A DNA stretch of 64,000 nt. Origin: Novosphingobium sp. Chol11. Its GTDB lineage: Bacteria > Pseudomonadota > Alphaproteobacteria > Sphingomonadales > Sphingomonadaceae. Location of the stretch: assembly GCF_900218065.1 (NCBI RefSeq), contig NZ_OBMU01000001.1, positions 2,263,458-2,327,457 on the forward strand. Reading direction: 5' to 3'. Below the pieces are notes generated by a model. That model ran no database searches, was not told where the DNA came from, and saw nothing but the letters and a program-made list of their open reading frames with translations. Of the stretch, positions 51,831-60,792 are shown one piece after another. Position 1 is the first letter of the stretch; each line of letters opens with the position of its first letter. The position numbers and the translations under genes are program-made.

Positions 51831-52574
51831 TTACTTCAATGCAACAAGCATCGCCTGAGCGGCGGCGGGCGCACGAACTTTGGCCCCGCTGATGAAGAAG
51901 ACGAAGACGTCTCCCTTATCCGCCATGCCTTTCGCACTTTTTTTCCAGCCCTCGATATCCGAAGGCGGATAGCCGGTGGCCTCCTCTTCTCGCGATCGCA
52001 TCAGGCGAAGGTAGGAAAACCCCACATCACGGCCCTTGATCGCGGGATATTCATCATGGTCGGCAAGCACGACCGCCGCCCCCGCATCATGGGCCAGTTG
52101 CAGAAAAGCGGGATCATCGAAGCTTTCGTGCCGCACCTCCAGGGCGTGGCGCAGCGGCACGCCGCCTATGCTGTCGGGCAGCAGTTTCAGGAACCCGCCA
52201 AAATCTTCAGCGTCGAACGTCTTGGTCGGCATGAACTGCCAGAGGATCGGGCCGAGCCTGTCGCCCAGTTCGGCGATGCCCTGCCCCACGAACTTGGCGA
52301 TGGATTCCCCGGCTTCCGCCAGCACGCGGCGGTTGGTGCAGAAGCGGGAAGCCTTCACCGCGAATTGGAACCCATCGGGCACCACCTTCGCCCAGTTCGC
52401 GAAGGTCGCGGGTTTTTGCGTACCATAATAGGTGGCGTTGATCTCGGTCGCGGTCAGATGCTGGCCGACATAGGCCAGTTCGTCCTTCTGGCGCAGGCCC
52501 TCGGGATAAAAGGTGCCGCGCCATGGCTCGAACGTCCATCCGCCTATGCCTACCCTGATCCGTCCCGCCGCCAT
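51831..52574 (-). CDS. DUF72 protein
   Basis: 247 residues in a TIM-barrel-like DUF72 fold (IRVGIGGWTFEPWRGTFYPE, ATEINATYYGTQKPATF, RHALEVRHESFDDPAFL). The family is uncharacterised and widely conserved. The Trp/Tyr/Glu positions NATYYG and LEVRHESF are typical. No signal peptide. The start is ATG 52574. Confidence 0.9.
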   Translation of the reverse strand: MAAGRIRVGIGGWTFEPWRGTFYPEGLRQKDELAYVGQHLTATEINATYYGTQKPATFANWAKVVPDGFQFAVKASRFCTNRRVLAEAGESIAKFVGQGIAELGDRLGPILWQFMPTKTFDAEDFGGFLKLLPDSIGGVPLRHALEVRHESFDDPAFLQLAHDAGAAVVLADHDEYPAIKGRDVGFSYLRLMRSREEEATGYPPSDIEGWKKSAKGMADKGDVFVFFISGAKVRAPAAAQAMLVALK

Positions 52575-52632
52575 GGCCGTCTCCTTCCACGCCCATCCTG
52601 ACGGCTGAAGCGCATGAGGAACAGAGGAAATG

Positions 52633-53319
52633 TCAGGATGCGCCCTTGCGCCGCAATCCGATCAGCCACGGCTTCACACCGCGCGTCGGCCGCGCCGTTC
52701 CATCCAGCCGCTTGGCGCGAATGATCCTTACAGGCTTCACGATCATCTGCCCGCGCATTGGCCCGGACCCGCAGCAGGTCGGCATGGCAAGGATGCGGCG
52801 CACGACATCCATGCCCGCGACCACATGCCCGAACGCGGCATAGCCGATATACGTCCCGCGCGCGTCCATATTAGGGGTGGCTCCGGCCGTGATGAAGAAG
52901 TTGCCCATCGCCGAATCCGGCCGGTTCGGCCGCGCCATCGACAGGGTCGCGTCCAGATGGCGGATGCCGGTCTTGCTGGTGGGCTCATGCGGGATGGGCG
53001 GCAGCGATCTGCGCGCATCCGTATCGATTCCGCCCTGGATCAATCCCAGCTTCGCATCACTCTTGCGCCGCGCCGCGCGATAGAAGGCGACGCCATCGAA
53101 CCGGCCATCATCGACATAGGCCAGGAAATTGGCCGAAGTGCGCGGCGCGCGCTTGGTATCGACGGCGACCACGATCGTGCCCACCGATGTCTCGATCGCC
53201 ACGCGCGTGTAGCCGGGCGTCGGACGATTGCCTGGCAGGCCCCATGCAGCCGCCGGGGCCAGCAAGAGCAGCAGGGCAAGCGCGCGCAGTAAGGCGGGAC
53301 GGATCAACGGTTCAGCCAC
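52633..53319 (-). CDS. Cyclophilin-type peptidyl-prolyl isomerase, exported
   Basis: 228 residues. The signal peptide (ALLRALALLLLLAPAAAWG) is followed by a cyclophilin domain: VAIETSVGTIVVAVDTKRAP, FDGVAFYRAARR and SMARPNRPDSAMGNFFITAG. FFIT and SMAR are substrate-pocket positions. No ATG is available, so I place the start at GTG 53319 (VAEPLIRP), just beyond the tRNA gene. Upstream open frame through the tRNA is not coding. A TTG a few codons on is a weaker option. Confidence 0.85.
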   Translation of the reverse strand: MAEPLIRPALLRALALLLLLAPAAAWGLPGNRPTPGYTRVAIETSVGTIVVAVDTKRAPRTSANFLAYVDDGRFDGVAFYRAARRKSDAKLGLIQGGIDTDARRSLPPIPHEPTSKTGIRHLDATLSMARPNRPDSAMGNFFITAGATPNMDARGTYIGYAAFGHVVAGMDVVRRILAMPTCCGSGPMRGQMIVKPVRIIRAKRLDGTARPTRGVKPWLIGLRRKGAS

Positions 53320-53336
53320 CGATTGGTGAGTTGGAG

Positions 53337-53426
<90 letters not shown>

Positions 53427-53550
53427 GCAGAAGGTGCGGCCTGCGCCGACCCGGTCGAGCGGCGGCCATTAGCGAATGATGACCGGCTTGCCAAGCGGAG
53501 AGGTCCGTATTTTTCTTGTAAGACCGCACGGGCGTCCTAAATTGCTGTTC

Positions 53551-53922
53551 ATGACCGACACCACTGCAATTTTTGGGGCTGATGTCAGCGCGCCCCCCGT
53601 TGTCCATGCGCATTTCAGCATCGGCGATGTCGTGAAGCATCGCCACTTCGGTTTCCGTGGCGTCGTGTTCGACATCGATCCCGTCTTCGCCAACAGCGAG
53701 GAATGGTATCAGGCGATCCCGGAACAGTCCCGGCCCGACAAGCACCAGCCCTTCTACCACCTGCTCGCTGAAAATGGCGAAACCAGCTATGTCGCCTATG
53801 TGAGCCAGCAGAACCTGCTCGCGGACGACAGCGGGGAGCCGGTGGATCATCCGGCGATCGCGGGGATGTTCGGGACCTATGCCAACGGCAAATATCAGCT
53901 GCGCCCGCTCCATCGCCACTAA
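53551..53922 (+). CDS. hspQ: Heat shock protein HspQ
   Basis: 123 residues. HspQ is a small beta-rich protein that helps degrade denatured DnaA and regulates Lon. The core reads FSIGDVVKHRHFGFRGVVFD, IDPVFANSEEWYQ, DKHQPFYHLLAENGETSYVA, YVSQQNLL and the family end GMFGTYANGKYQLRP. The start is ATG 53551. It follows the tRNA gene and overlaps the next gene's frame by 44 bases. Confidence 0.92.
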   Translation: MTDTTAIFGADVSAPPVVHAHFSIGDVVKHRHFGFRGVVFDIDPVFANSEEWYQAIPEQSRPDKHQPFYHLLAENGETSYVAYVSQQNLLADDSGEPVDHPAIAGMFGTYANGKYQLRPLHRH

Positions 53923-54688
53923 GGCCCGGCCTCTTACAGGAGCATGGTGGCGGATTGCCGCCGCCATTGCCCTGCTGCCCGGCCTGACCGGCATCGCGGC
54001 TGCGCAGGCACCGGCCGAGAGCGCCCCTGACGAACTCCGGGTCAACGCCGATCCCACCTTCCCCTTCGCCAATGAAGTCGCCGCTTTCGCGAAGGCGAAT
54101 GAGGCGAACAACGGCGCGCCGGGCGCGGTCCTCTTCCTCGGCAGTTCCAGCATCAGGCTCTGGAATACGCAGGCAAGCTTTCCCGACAGAAGCACCGTCA
54201 ATCGCGGCTTCGGCGGGGCGACGACGCCCGATGTGCTGCGCCACTATCCTCGGCTCTTCCCCAAGGCAGAACCCCGCTCCGTCCTCGTCTATATCGGCGA
54301 GAACGACCTTGCGGCCGGAGCCACGCCTGACATCGTCGCCCGCAACATACTCGCGCTGCTCAAGAAGCTGCGCGCCGATTACCCCAAGGCGCGCATCGCC
54401 TATCTCTCGCTCAAACCCTCGCCGATCCGGTGGACGCTCTGGCCGAAGATGGCCGCAGTCAACATGACCGTCGCGGCGCGCAGCCGGGTCGGCGGCTTCG
54501 ACTATCTGGATGTCGGCAGCAGCCTGCTTGCCCATGACGGCCTGCCGGACGCATCGCTGTTCGGACCCGATGGCCTGCACATGAACGGGCGAGGCTACAG
54601 CCGGTGGAACAGGCTGGTCGATGGCTGGCTGGACCGGATGGAGATGGCGGCAGCACCTTCACCGCGCCCGCTGTCACTTTCCAATTGA
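53879..54688 (+). CDS. SGNH/GDSL-family hydrolase, secreted
   Basis: 269 residues if begun at ATG 53879 inside hspQ; no other ATG/GTG/TTG in frame precedes the mature part. A hydrophobic segment at about 25-42 (WWRIAAAIALLPGLTGIAAA) is a signal peptide with a long polar front. SGNH blocks: GSSSIRLW (nucleophile Ser), GGATTPDV with Gly, GENDLAAG and DGLHMNGRGY (Asp and His). It is an esterase/lipase type with unknown substrate. The start may be a rarer codon nearer the hydrophobic run. Confidence 0.82.
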   Translation: MPTANISCARSIATKARPLTGAWWRIAAAIALLPGLTGIAAAQAPAESAPDELRVNADPTFPFANEVAAFAKANEANNGAPGAVLFLGSSSIRLWNTQASFPDRSTVNRGFGGATTPDVLRHYPRLFPKAEPRSVLVYIGENDLAAGATPDIVARNILALLKKLRADYPKARIAYLSLKPSPIRWTLWPKMAAVNMTVAARSRVGGFDYLDVGSSLLAHDGLPDASLFGPDGLHMNGRGYSRWNRLVDGWLDRMEMAAAPSPRPLSLSN

Positions 54689-54708
54689 TCCACGGCTAAG
54701 CAACATTA

Positions 54709-54725
54709 TTACCGTACACCGGTAA
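54709..54725. promoter_or_regulatory. Short perfect inverted repeat before the OPT transporter gene
   Basis: TTACCG-TACAC-CGGTAA, a 6-5-6 inverted repeat, ends 17 bases before the start codon. It overlaps the likely ribosome-site region, where a repressor could act. I know no exact family match. Confidence 0.35.
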
Positions 54726-54742
54726 AAGACACCCAGAGGGGG

Positions 54743-56722
54743 ATGATGCTGGTGACCACTGATTCGGCCAAGGCCACACCCACGCCTACTCCCATGGCGG
54801 AGCTCACCCTTCGCGGCGTCATCCTGGGCGCGCTCATCACGCTCCTTTTCACCGCGGCGAACGTCTATCTGGGGCTGAAGATCGGCCTTACCTTCGCGAC
54901 CTCCATCCCCGCCGCCGTCATTTCCATGGCGGTGCTGCGCCTGTTCGCGACCGGCACGATCCTTGAAAACAACATCGTCCAGACGATCGCGTCGGCGGCG
55001 GGCACGCTGTCCGCGATCATCTTCGTGCTGCCGGGCCTCGTCATCATCGGCTGGTGGCAGGGCTTCCCCTATTGGCTGTCCGCCTTCACCATCGCCTTGG
55101 GCGGCATATTGGGCGTCATGTATTCCGTGCCGCTGCGCCGCGCGCTCGTCACCGGCTCCGACCTCCCCTATCCCGAAGGCGTCGCCGCCGCCGAAGTGCT
55201 TAAAGTGGGGGCAGGCTCGCGCGAGGGCCTTGAAGAAAATAAGCGCGGCCTTTCCGCCATAATCATGAGCGCGCTCGCCGCCGCGGCCTTCTCCATCACC
55301 GCCAAGACGAAGCTGATTGCCGAAGAGGCCGCCACCTTCTTCAAATTCGGCGCAGGCGCGACGTCACTCTCTACCAGCTTCTCCATGGCGCTTATCGGCG
55401 TCGGCCATCTGGTCGGCCTGTCGGTCGGCGTCGCGATGTTCGTCGGACTGCTGATCAGCTGGGTCGGCCTCGTCCCCTGGCTCACCGCGCCGCTGCCCGC
55501 CGGAGCCGACATTGCCGAAGTGGTCGGCACCACTTTCCGCATGAAGGCGCGCTTCATCGGCGCCGGCACGATCGGCATTGCCGCGATCTGGACCCTGCTC
55601 AAGATATTGGGCCCGATAATCAGCGGCATCCGATCCGCCATGGCGGCAGCCCGCAAGCGCAAAGCTGGCGACGGCAGCCTGCTTGAACTGACCGAGCGGG
55701 ACCTGCCCATCGGCATTGTCGGCGGCACCATCCTCGCCTCGCTCGCTCCGATAGCCGTTCTGCTCTGGTATTTCGCGCAGGGCGGGCCGATCGCGCTCAA
55801 TCCCGTGCCGATCCTCATCCTGACCCTCGCCTATATCCTGGTCGCGGGCGTCGTCATCGCATCGGTCTGCGGCTATATGGCGGGCTTGATCGGCGCGTCG
55901 AACAGCCCGATCTCCGGCGTCGGCATCCTCGCCGTCCTCGGCGCTTCACTGATCCTCGCCGCCATCTACGGCTCGGGCGGCGATCCGAAACAGAGCCAAG
56001 CCCTCATCGCCTACGCCCTGTTCGTCACCGCGATCGTCTTCGGCATCGCCACCATTTCGAACGACAATCTTCAGGACCTGAAAACCGGCCAGCTGGTCGG
56101 CGCGACCCCCTGGAAGCAGCAGGTGGCGCTGGTGCTGGGCGTCATCTTCGGTGCGCTCGTCATTCCCCCGGTGCTCGACCTCCTCAACAGCGCCTTCGGC
56201 TTTGCAGGCGCGCCGGGGGCGAAGGCGACCGCACTCCCCGCGCCTCAAGCCGCGCTGATCTCCGCACTGGCGAAGGGGGTGCTGGGCGGCGATCTCGACT
56301 GGGGCCTGATCGGCACCGGCGCGCTGATCGGCGCGGTGGTCGTCGGCATCGACGAAGTGCTGGGCAAGGCTGGCAAGCTGCGCCTGCCGCCGCTCGCGGT
56401 CGGCATGGGCATCTACCTGCCGATGGCGCTTACCCTGCTCATTCCCGTGGGCGCCGTCATCGGCCACCTCTACAATCGCTGGGCGCGCCGCCAGCGGAGC
56501 CCCGATTTTGCCGAGCGCATGGGCGTTCTCATGGCGACGGGCTTCATCGTCGGTGAAAGCCTGTTCGGCGTCGCCTTCGCCGGAATCGTCGCGGCCACCA
56601 ACAGCGACGCGCCGCTTGCGCTCGTGGCGGAAAACCCACTCGCCGTGCCGCTCGCGCTCATCCTCTTCGCGGCCGTCCTCGGCGGCCTCTACGCCCGGCT
56701 GCGGCGGCAGGCATCGATGTAA
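54743..56722 (+). CDS. OPT-family oligopeptide/siderophore transporter
   Basis: 659 residues with about 14-16 membrane helices. Residues about 20-60 include TLRGVILGALITLLFTAANV and YLGLKIGLTFATSIPAAVIS, the N-terminal OPT pattern; later blocks are GASNSPISGVGILAVLGAS and GAVIGHLYNRWARRQ. OPT carriers move small peptides, metal-nicotianamine-like chelates or glutathione, driven by protons. Bacterial members are of unknown substrate. The start is ATG 54743 with AGGGGG upstream. Confidence 0.93.
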   Translation: MMLVTTDSAKATPTPTPMAELTLRGVILGALITLLFTAANVYLGLKIGLTFATSIPAAVISMAVLRLFATGTILENNIVQTIASAAGTLSAIIFVLPGLVIIGWWQGFPYWLSAFTIALGGILGVMYSVPLRRALVTGSDLPYPEGVAAAEVLKVGAGSREGLEENKRGLSAIIMSALAAAAFSITAKTKLIAEEAATFFKFGAGATSLSTSFSMALIGVGHLVGLSVGVAMFVGLLISWVGLVPWLTAPLPAGADIAEVVGTTFRMKARFIGAGTIGIAAIWTLLKILGPIISGIRSAMAAARKRKAGDGSLLELTERDLPIGIVGGTILASLAPIAVLLWYFAQGGPIALNPVPILILTLAYILVAGVVIASVCGYMAGLIGASNSPISGVGILAVLGASLILAAIYGSGGDPKQSQALIAYALFVTAIVFGIATISNDNLQDLKTGQLVGATPWKQQVALVLGVIFGALVIPPVLDLLNSAFGFAGAPGAKATALPAPQAALISALAKGVLGGDLDWGLIGTGALIGAVVVGIDEVLGKAGKLRLPPLAVGMGIYLPMALTLLIPVGAVIGHLYNRWARRQRSPDFAERMGVLMATGFIVGESLFGVAFAGIVAATNSDAPLALVAENPLAVPLALILFAAVLGGLYARLRRQASM

Positions 56723-56737
56723 CATATTGCCACACTA

Positions 56738-56766
56738 ACATCATCAAACTGTCACCGAACCGGCAT
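56738..56766 (+). promoter_or_regulatory. Pho box upstream of the receptor-phytase operon
   Basis: Three 7-base units spaced 11 bases apart: ACATCAT (56738), CTGTCAC (56749) and CCGGCAT (56760). They match the PhoB unit CTGTCAT at 4, 6 and 5 positions. The third unit ends 90 bases before the receptor start. Confidence 0.5.
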
Positions 56767-56855
56767 GCCAGTGTAAGGAAAATATCTCACTGACCTCCTC
56801 GACCAGAAGGGGGACGGTGGGGCCGATCTCCCTTGGCAACAGGGAGATTTCCACC

Positions 56856-59639
56856 ATGAACCGCTTTTTCCGTGGCGCCAGCCGCGCAGCCATCGCTCTT
56901 GCCCTGACGGCGCCTGCCGCCGCTCTGGCAGGCACCATCAGCGGCACCGTACTCGACGGCACCGGCACCCGCGCCCTCCAATCCACGCAGTTGCGGATCG
57001 TTGAGCTGGGCCGCGTCGCCGAAGCCGGTCGCGACGGCAGCTACCGCTTCCCCGACGTCGCACCCGGCACCTACACGATCGAGGCACGCTATGTCGGTGC
57101 GGACCCAGTGCGCACCACCGTCACCGTGCCCTCGACCGGCGATGCCGATGCCGACATCCGCATCGGTTCGGACATCGACAGCTCGATCATCGTCGTCGGC
57201 CAGGTCGCCAACCAGGCGTCGGCCCTGTCCCGCCAGCGCGCCGCCGATGGCGTGGAAAGCGTCCTTACCCGCGACGCCATCGGCCAGTTCCCGGACCAGA
57301 ATGTTGCCGAATCGATCCGCCGCTTGCCCGGCGTCAACATCCTGAACGATCAGGGCGAAGGCCGCTTCGTGTCGGTGCGTGGCCTTGATCCCGCGCTCAA
57401 CGCCGCCTCCATCAACGGCACCCGCCTTCCCGCCCCGGAAAGCGACACGCGCCAAGTCGCGCTGGACGTCATCCCGTCCGAACTCATCGAATCCATTGAA
57501 ATCAAGAAGTCGCTGACGCCGGACATGGATGCCGACACGATCGGCGCATCGATAGAAATCAACACCACCAGCGCCTTCGATCGCAAGAAGGATCTCTATT
57601 CGGTCAAGCTGGAAGGCAGCTATAACGACTTCGCCGACGCGCTGACGCCCAAGGGCAGCTTCGATTTTTCGACGCGCCTGTCCGATCGCTTCGGCATCGC
57701 GGGCGGCTTCAGCTACTACAAGCGCAAGTTCGAAAGCGACAATATCGAAGCCACTGATTGGGATGTGACGGACGAAGGCAATGCCTATGCCGCCGAAATC
57801 CAGTATCGCGACTATGACGTGCAGCGGAAGCGCATCGGCGGATCGCTCAGCCTCGACTGGCTCGCGACCGACACGACGAAGCTCTATGCGCGCGGCCTCT
57901 ACAGCCAGTTCGACGATCAGGAATATCGTGGCGACGTGATCCTGATCATGGACGAAGCACCCCGTTCCTCGACCGCGACCAGCGCGGAATTTTCGGACGA
58001 GGACGGCCGCATCGAAGTCCGCCGCCGCATGAAGGACCGCTTCGAACGGCAGAAGATCAAGTCGCTCACCCTTGGCGGCGAGACCAACACCGGCCCGTGG
58101 AAGATCACCTATTCGGGCAGCTGGTCGGAAGCGAGCGAGCGGGAAAATGGTTCGATCGATCCCACCCGCTTCCGCGCCCGTTTCAATGACGATGGCGTCA
58201 ATGTCGGCTTCGACTATTCTAATCCCCAAAAGCCGCGCTTTACGGTCACGGGCAATAGCGATGCCTTCTTCGACCCGGAAAGCTACGGCTTCAACGAGCT
58301 GGAGCGCACGACCCTATCGGACGCGCGCGATCGCGAATATGCGTTGCGCGGCGACATCTCCCGTGCCTTCACCTCTGACAATGGCACCTTCACCGTTCAG
58401 ACCGGGATGAAGGCGCGCTGGCGCAAGAAGAGCTATAATCTCCAGTCGGACGTCTATGACGATTATGACGGCGATTACACGCTGGCCGATGTGCTGGGCG
58501 GGCAGACCTACCGCATTCAGGACATCCTGCCGCTGCCCAGCCACACCGGCCCGACGAATTTCTTCAACGCCAACCGCGACAATTTCGTCCTCAACGAAGT
58601 CGATACGGCGCTGGCCTCTGCATCGTCCGACTATGGGGTGAAGGAAGATATCCTCGCCACCTACCTGCTCGGCCGCTGGGACAGCGACAAGCTGCGCGTC
58701 ATTGGCGGCGTCCGCTTGGAGCAGACGCGCAACGACATCAACGCCTTCACCACCCAATCGGACGGCGATACCGTCACTGTTACGCCCAACCGTTTCGTTC
58801 GCAACTATACCGACTGGCTGCCCAGCCTGGCGGTGCGGTACGAACCGATCCGCAACCTCGTCCTGCGCCTTGGCGGCTACAAGAGCCTGGTGCGGCCCAA
58901 GCTGTCCGACCTCGCGCCCCGCTTCGACATCAACGAAGATGACGAAGCGACCACCGGCAATCCGAACCTCAAACCCTACCGCGCCTGGAATATCGACGCG
59001 TCGGCGGAATGGTATTTCGGCACCAATGCCGCGCTGACGGGCGGCGTCTTCTGGAAGTCAGTGAAGAATTTCGTCGTGTCGCAACGGCTCACCACGCCCG
59101 GCACCTTCAACGGCATCGACTATGAAGAACTGACGATCCCGATCAACGGCGACAAGGGCAAAATCAAGGGGTTCGAACTGTCCTACGCCCAGGTCTTCAG
59201 CTTCCTGCCCGCCCCGCTCGACGGCCTGCTGCTGAACGTCAACTACACCTACACCGATGCCAAGGGCACCGTCCTCAATGATGGCGACATCAGCGATCCG
59301 CGATCGATCCCGTTGCTGAACTCGTCGAAGAACACGCTGAACGTCGTCATCGGCTATGAAAAGGGCCCGATCTCGCTGCGCGCGGCGGGCACCTACCGTG
59401 ACAAATATCTGGATGAAATCACCGACGCGGCGGAAACCGACCGCTATGTCGACGATCATTTCCAGATCGACCTCAGCGCCAAATATCGCATCGTTCCCGG
59501 CATCCGCGTCTTTGCCGAGTGGATCAACGTCACCAACGAACCTTATTTCGCCTATCAGAATTTCGCAGGAGGCAAGCGCCTGCTCCAGTTCGAGGAATAT
59601 AACTGGACAGCGAAATTCGGCATCTCGGCGAGCTTCTGA
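56856..59639 (+). CDS. TonB-dependent receptor, probably for a phytate-derived nutrient
   Basis: 927 residues: a signal peptide, then a carboxypeptidase-like regulatory domain (GTISGTVLDGTGTRALQST), the plug (DQNVAESIRRLPGVNILNDQ, RFVSVRGLDPALNAASINGT) and a 22-strand barrel ending ASF. The TonB box is not obvious. The phytase gene begins three bases after its stop, so both are one transcript. Receptors in this pair may import phytate or the released sugar phosphates. The start is ATG 56856 (MNRFFRGASRAAI). Confidence 0.94.
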   Translation: MNRFFRGASRAAIALALTAPAAALAGTISGTVLDGTGTRALQSTQLRIVELGRVAEAGRDGSYRFPDVAPGTYTIEARYVGADPVRTTVTVPSTGDADADIRIGSDIDSSIIVVGQVANQASALSRQRAADGVESVLTRDAIGQFPDQNVAESIRRLPGVNILNDQGEGRFVSVRGLDPALNAASINGTRLPAPESDTRQVALDVIPSELIESIEIKKSLTPDMDADTIGASIEINTTSAFDRKKDLYSVKLEGSYNDFADALTPKGSFDFSTRLSDRFGIAGGFSYYKRKFESDNIEATDWDVTDEGNAYAAEIQYRDYDVQRKRIGGSLSLDWLATDTTKLYARGLYSQFDDQEYRGDVILIMDEAPRSSTATSAEFSDEDGRIEVRRRMKDRFERQKIKSLTLGGETNTGPWKITYSGSWSEASERENGSIDPTRFRARFNDDGVNVGFDYSNPQKPRFTVTGNSDAFFDPESYGFNELERTTLSDARDREYALRGDISRAFTSDNGTFTVQTGMKARWRKKSYNLQSDVYDDYDGDYTLADVLGGQTYRIQDILPLPSHTGPTNFFNANRDNFVLNEVDTALASASSDYGVKEDILATYLLGRWDSDKLRVIGGVRLEQTRNDINAFTTQSDGDTVTVTPNRFVRNYTDWLPSLAVRYEPIRNLVLRLGGYKSLVRPKLSDLAPRFDINEDDEATTGNPNLKPYRAWNIDASAEWYFGTNAALTGGVFWKSVKNFVVSQRLTTPGTFNGIDYEELTIPINGDKGKIKGFELSYAQVFSFLPAPLDGLLLNVNYTYTDAKGTVLNDGDISDPRSIPLLNSSKNTLNVVIGYEKGPISLRAAGTYRDKYLDEITDAAETDRYVDDHFQIDLSAKYRIVPGIRVFAEWINVTNEPYFAYQNFAGGKRLLQFEEYNWTAKFGISASF

Positions 59640-59642
59640 TCC

Positions 59643-60713
59643 ATGAAAAAGACCATCCTTTCCACCCTCCCCCTCCTCGCGCTCGCCGCCTGTGCGAGTG
59701 CGGAGACCGAAGCGCCCATCGCCGTGCGCATCGCCAATGCCTCCCCCGCCGTCTCCGTGACGGCGCGGGGGGAAACCACCCCCGTGGGCACAGCCAATGC
59801 GGACGCCGCCGACGATCCCGCGATCTGGCGCAACGACGCAGACCCGGCGCAAAGCCTCATCGTCGGCACCGACAAGAAGGCGGGACTTTATGTCTATGGC
59901 CTTGACGGCAAGACCCGCAGCTTCCTTGACGCGGGACGGGTCAACAATGTCGACCTGCGCGATGGCGTGACGATCGGGGGCAAGCCTGGCATCCTCGTCG
60001 TCGCAAGTGACCGCAATGACGTGGCGAACGCCAAGCTCGCGCTCTTCAGCCTTGACCCCGCGACGGCAAAGCTGACCGCGCTGGGCAAGGTCGATGGCGG
60101 CAAGGGCGAGGCATATGGCGTCTGCCTCTACCGCTCAGGGGACGCTGTTGATGCCTTCATCGTGCTGAAGGACGGGACGATCCATCAGGTCGCCCTCGAT
60201 GCCTCCGGCGCAAGTGTCACGGGCCGGACCGTGCGAACGATGAAGCTTGGCACCCAGTCGGAAGGCTGCGCCGTCGACGACCGCACCGGCATCCTCTACG
60301 TGGCCGAAGAAGATGTCGGCCTCTGGCGCTTCGACGCCCGTGCCAACGGCTCCACCGCCCCCGTCAAGATCGCCGCCGCCGACGGCAAGAACATCGTCAT
60401 GGATGCAGAAGGCGTCGCCATCGCGCCGATCGGCGATCGGGACGGCTATGTCATCGTGTCGAGCCAGGGCGACAATGCCTATGCCGTCTACCGTCTGACC
60501 GACGACAGCTATGTCGGCCGCTTCCGCATCATCGACGGCGCCATTGGCGGGGCCGAGGAAACCGACGGCATCGACCTGATGCTCGGCGATTTCGGCCCGG
60601 CCTATCCCGGCGGCATCTTCGTCGCGCAGGACGGCCACAACGCCGCCGCCGCGCAGAACTTCAAGCTCGTCGCCTGGGACGACATCGCCAAGGCGCTAAA
60701 CCTCACCCGATAG
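59643..60713 (+). CDS. Beta-propeller phytase, lipoprotein or periplasmic
   Basis: 356 residues: signal peptide with lipobox-like LALAACASA (possible lipid anchor), then a 3-phytase six-bladed propeller: NADAADDPAIWRNDADPAQS, GRVNNVDLRDGVTIGGKPG and GDSYV-type blades such as VIVSSQGDNAYAVY; EGCAVDDRTGILYVAEEDVG carries Asp/Glu of the calcium-bound active site. It releases phosphate from phytate outside the cytoplasm. Pairing with a TonB receptor and a Pho box fits phosphate acquisition. Confidence 0.93.
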   Translation: MKKTILSTLPLLALAACASAETEAPIAVRIANASPAVSVTARGETTPVGTANADAADDPAIWRNDADPAQSLIVGTDKKAGLYVYGLDGKTRSFLDAGRVNNVDLRDGVTIGGKPGILVVASDRNDVANAKLALFSLDPATAKLTALGKVDGGKGEAYGVCLYRSGDAVDAFIVLKDGTIHQVALDASGASVTGRTVRTMKLGTQSEGCAVDDRTGILYVAEEDVGLWRFDARANGSTAPVKIAAADGKNIVMDAEGVAIAPIGDRDGYVIVSSQGDNAYAVYRLTDDSYVGRFRIIDGAIGGAEETDGIDLMLGDFGPAYPGGIFVAQDGHNAAAAQNFKLVAWDDIAKALNLTR

Positions 60714-60725
60714 AGCCACGAAGTC

Positions 60726-60747
60726 CCCCTCCCGCAAGCGGGAGGGG
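60726..60747. terminator. GC-rich palindrome between convergent genes
   Basis: CCCCTCCCG (60726-60734) and CGGGAGGGG (60739-60747) form a 9-base-pair stem with loop CAAG. The tail GTTAGGGGTGGG suggests a dispersed repeat, here acting as bidirectional terminator between phytase and the aminopeptidase. Confidence 0.75.
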
Positions 60748-60792
60748 TTAGGGGTGGGCGCGAGCGTCAGCGAGCAGCTAAGCTCTCCCCAC

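Noticed and set aside
56787..58229. 480-codon minus-strand frame opposite the TonB receptor
   Set aside because: A shadow of the strongly coding plus strand; no domain or ribosome site.
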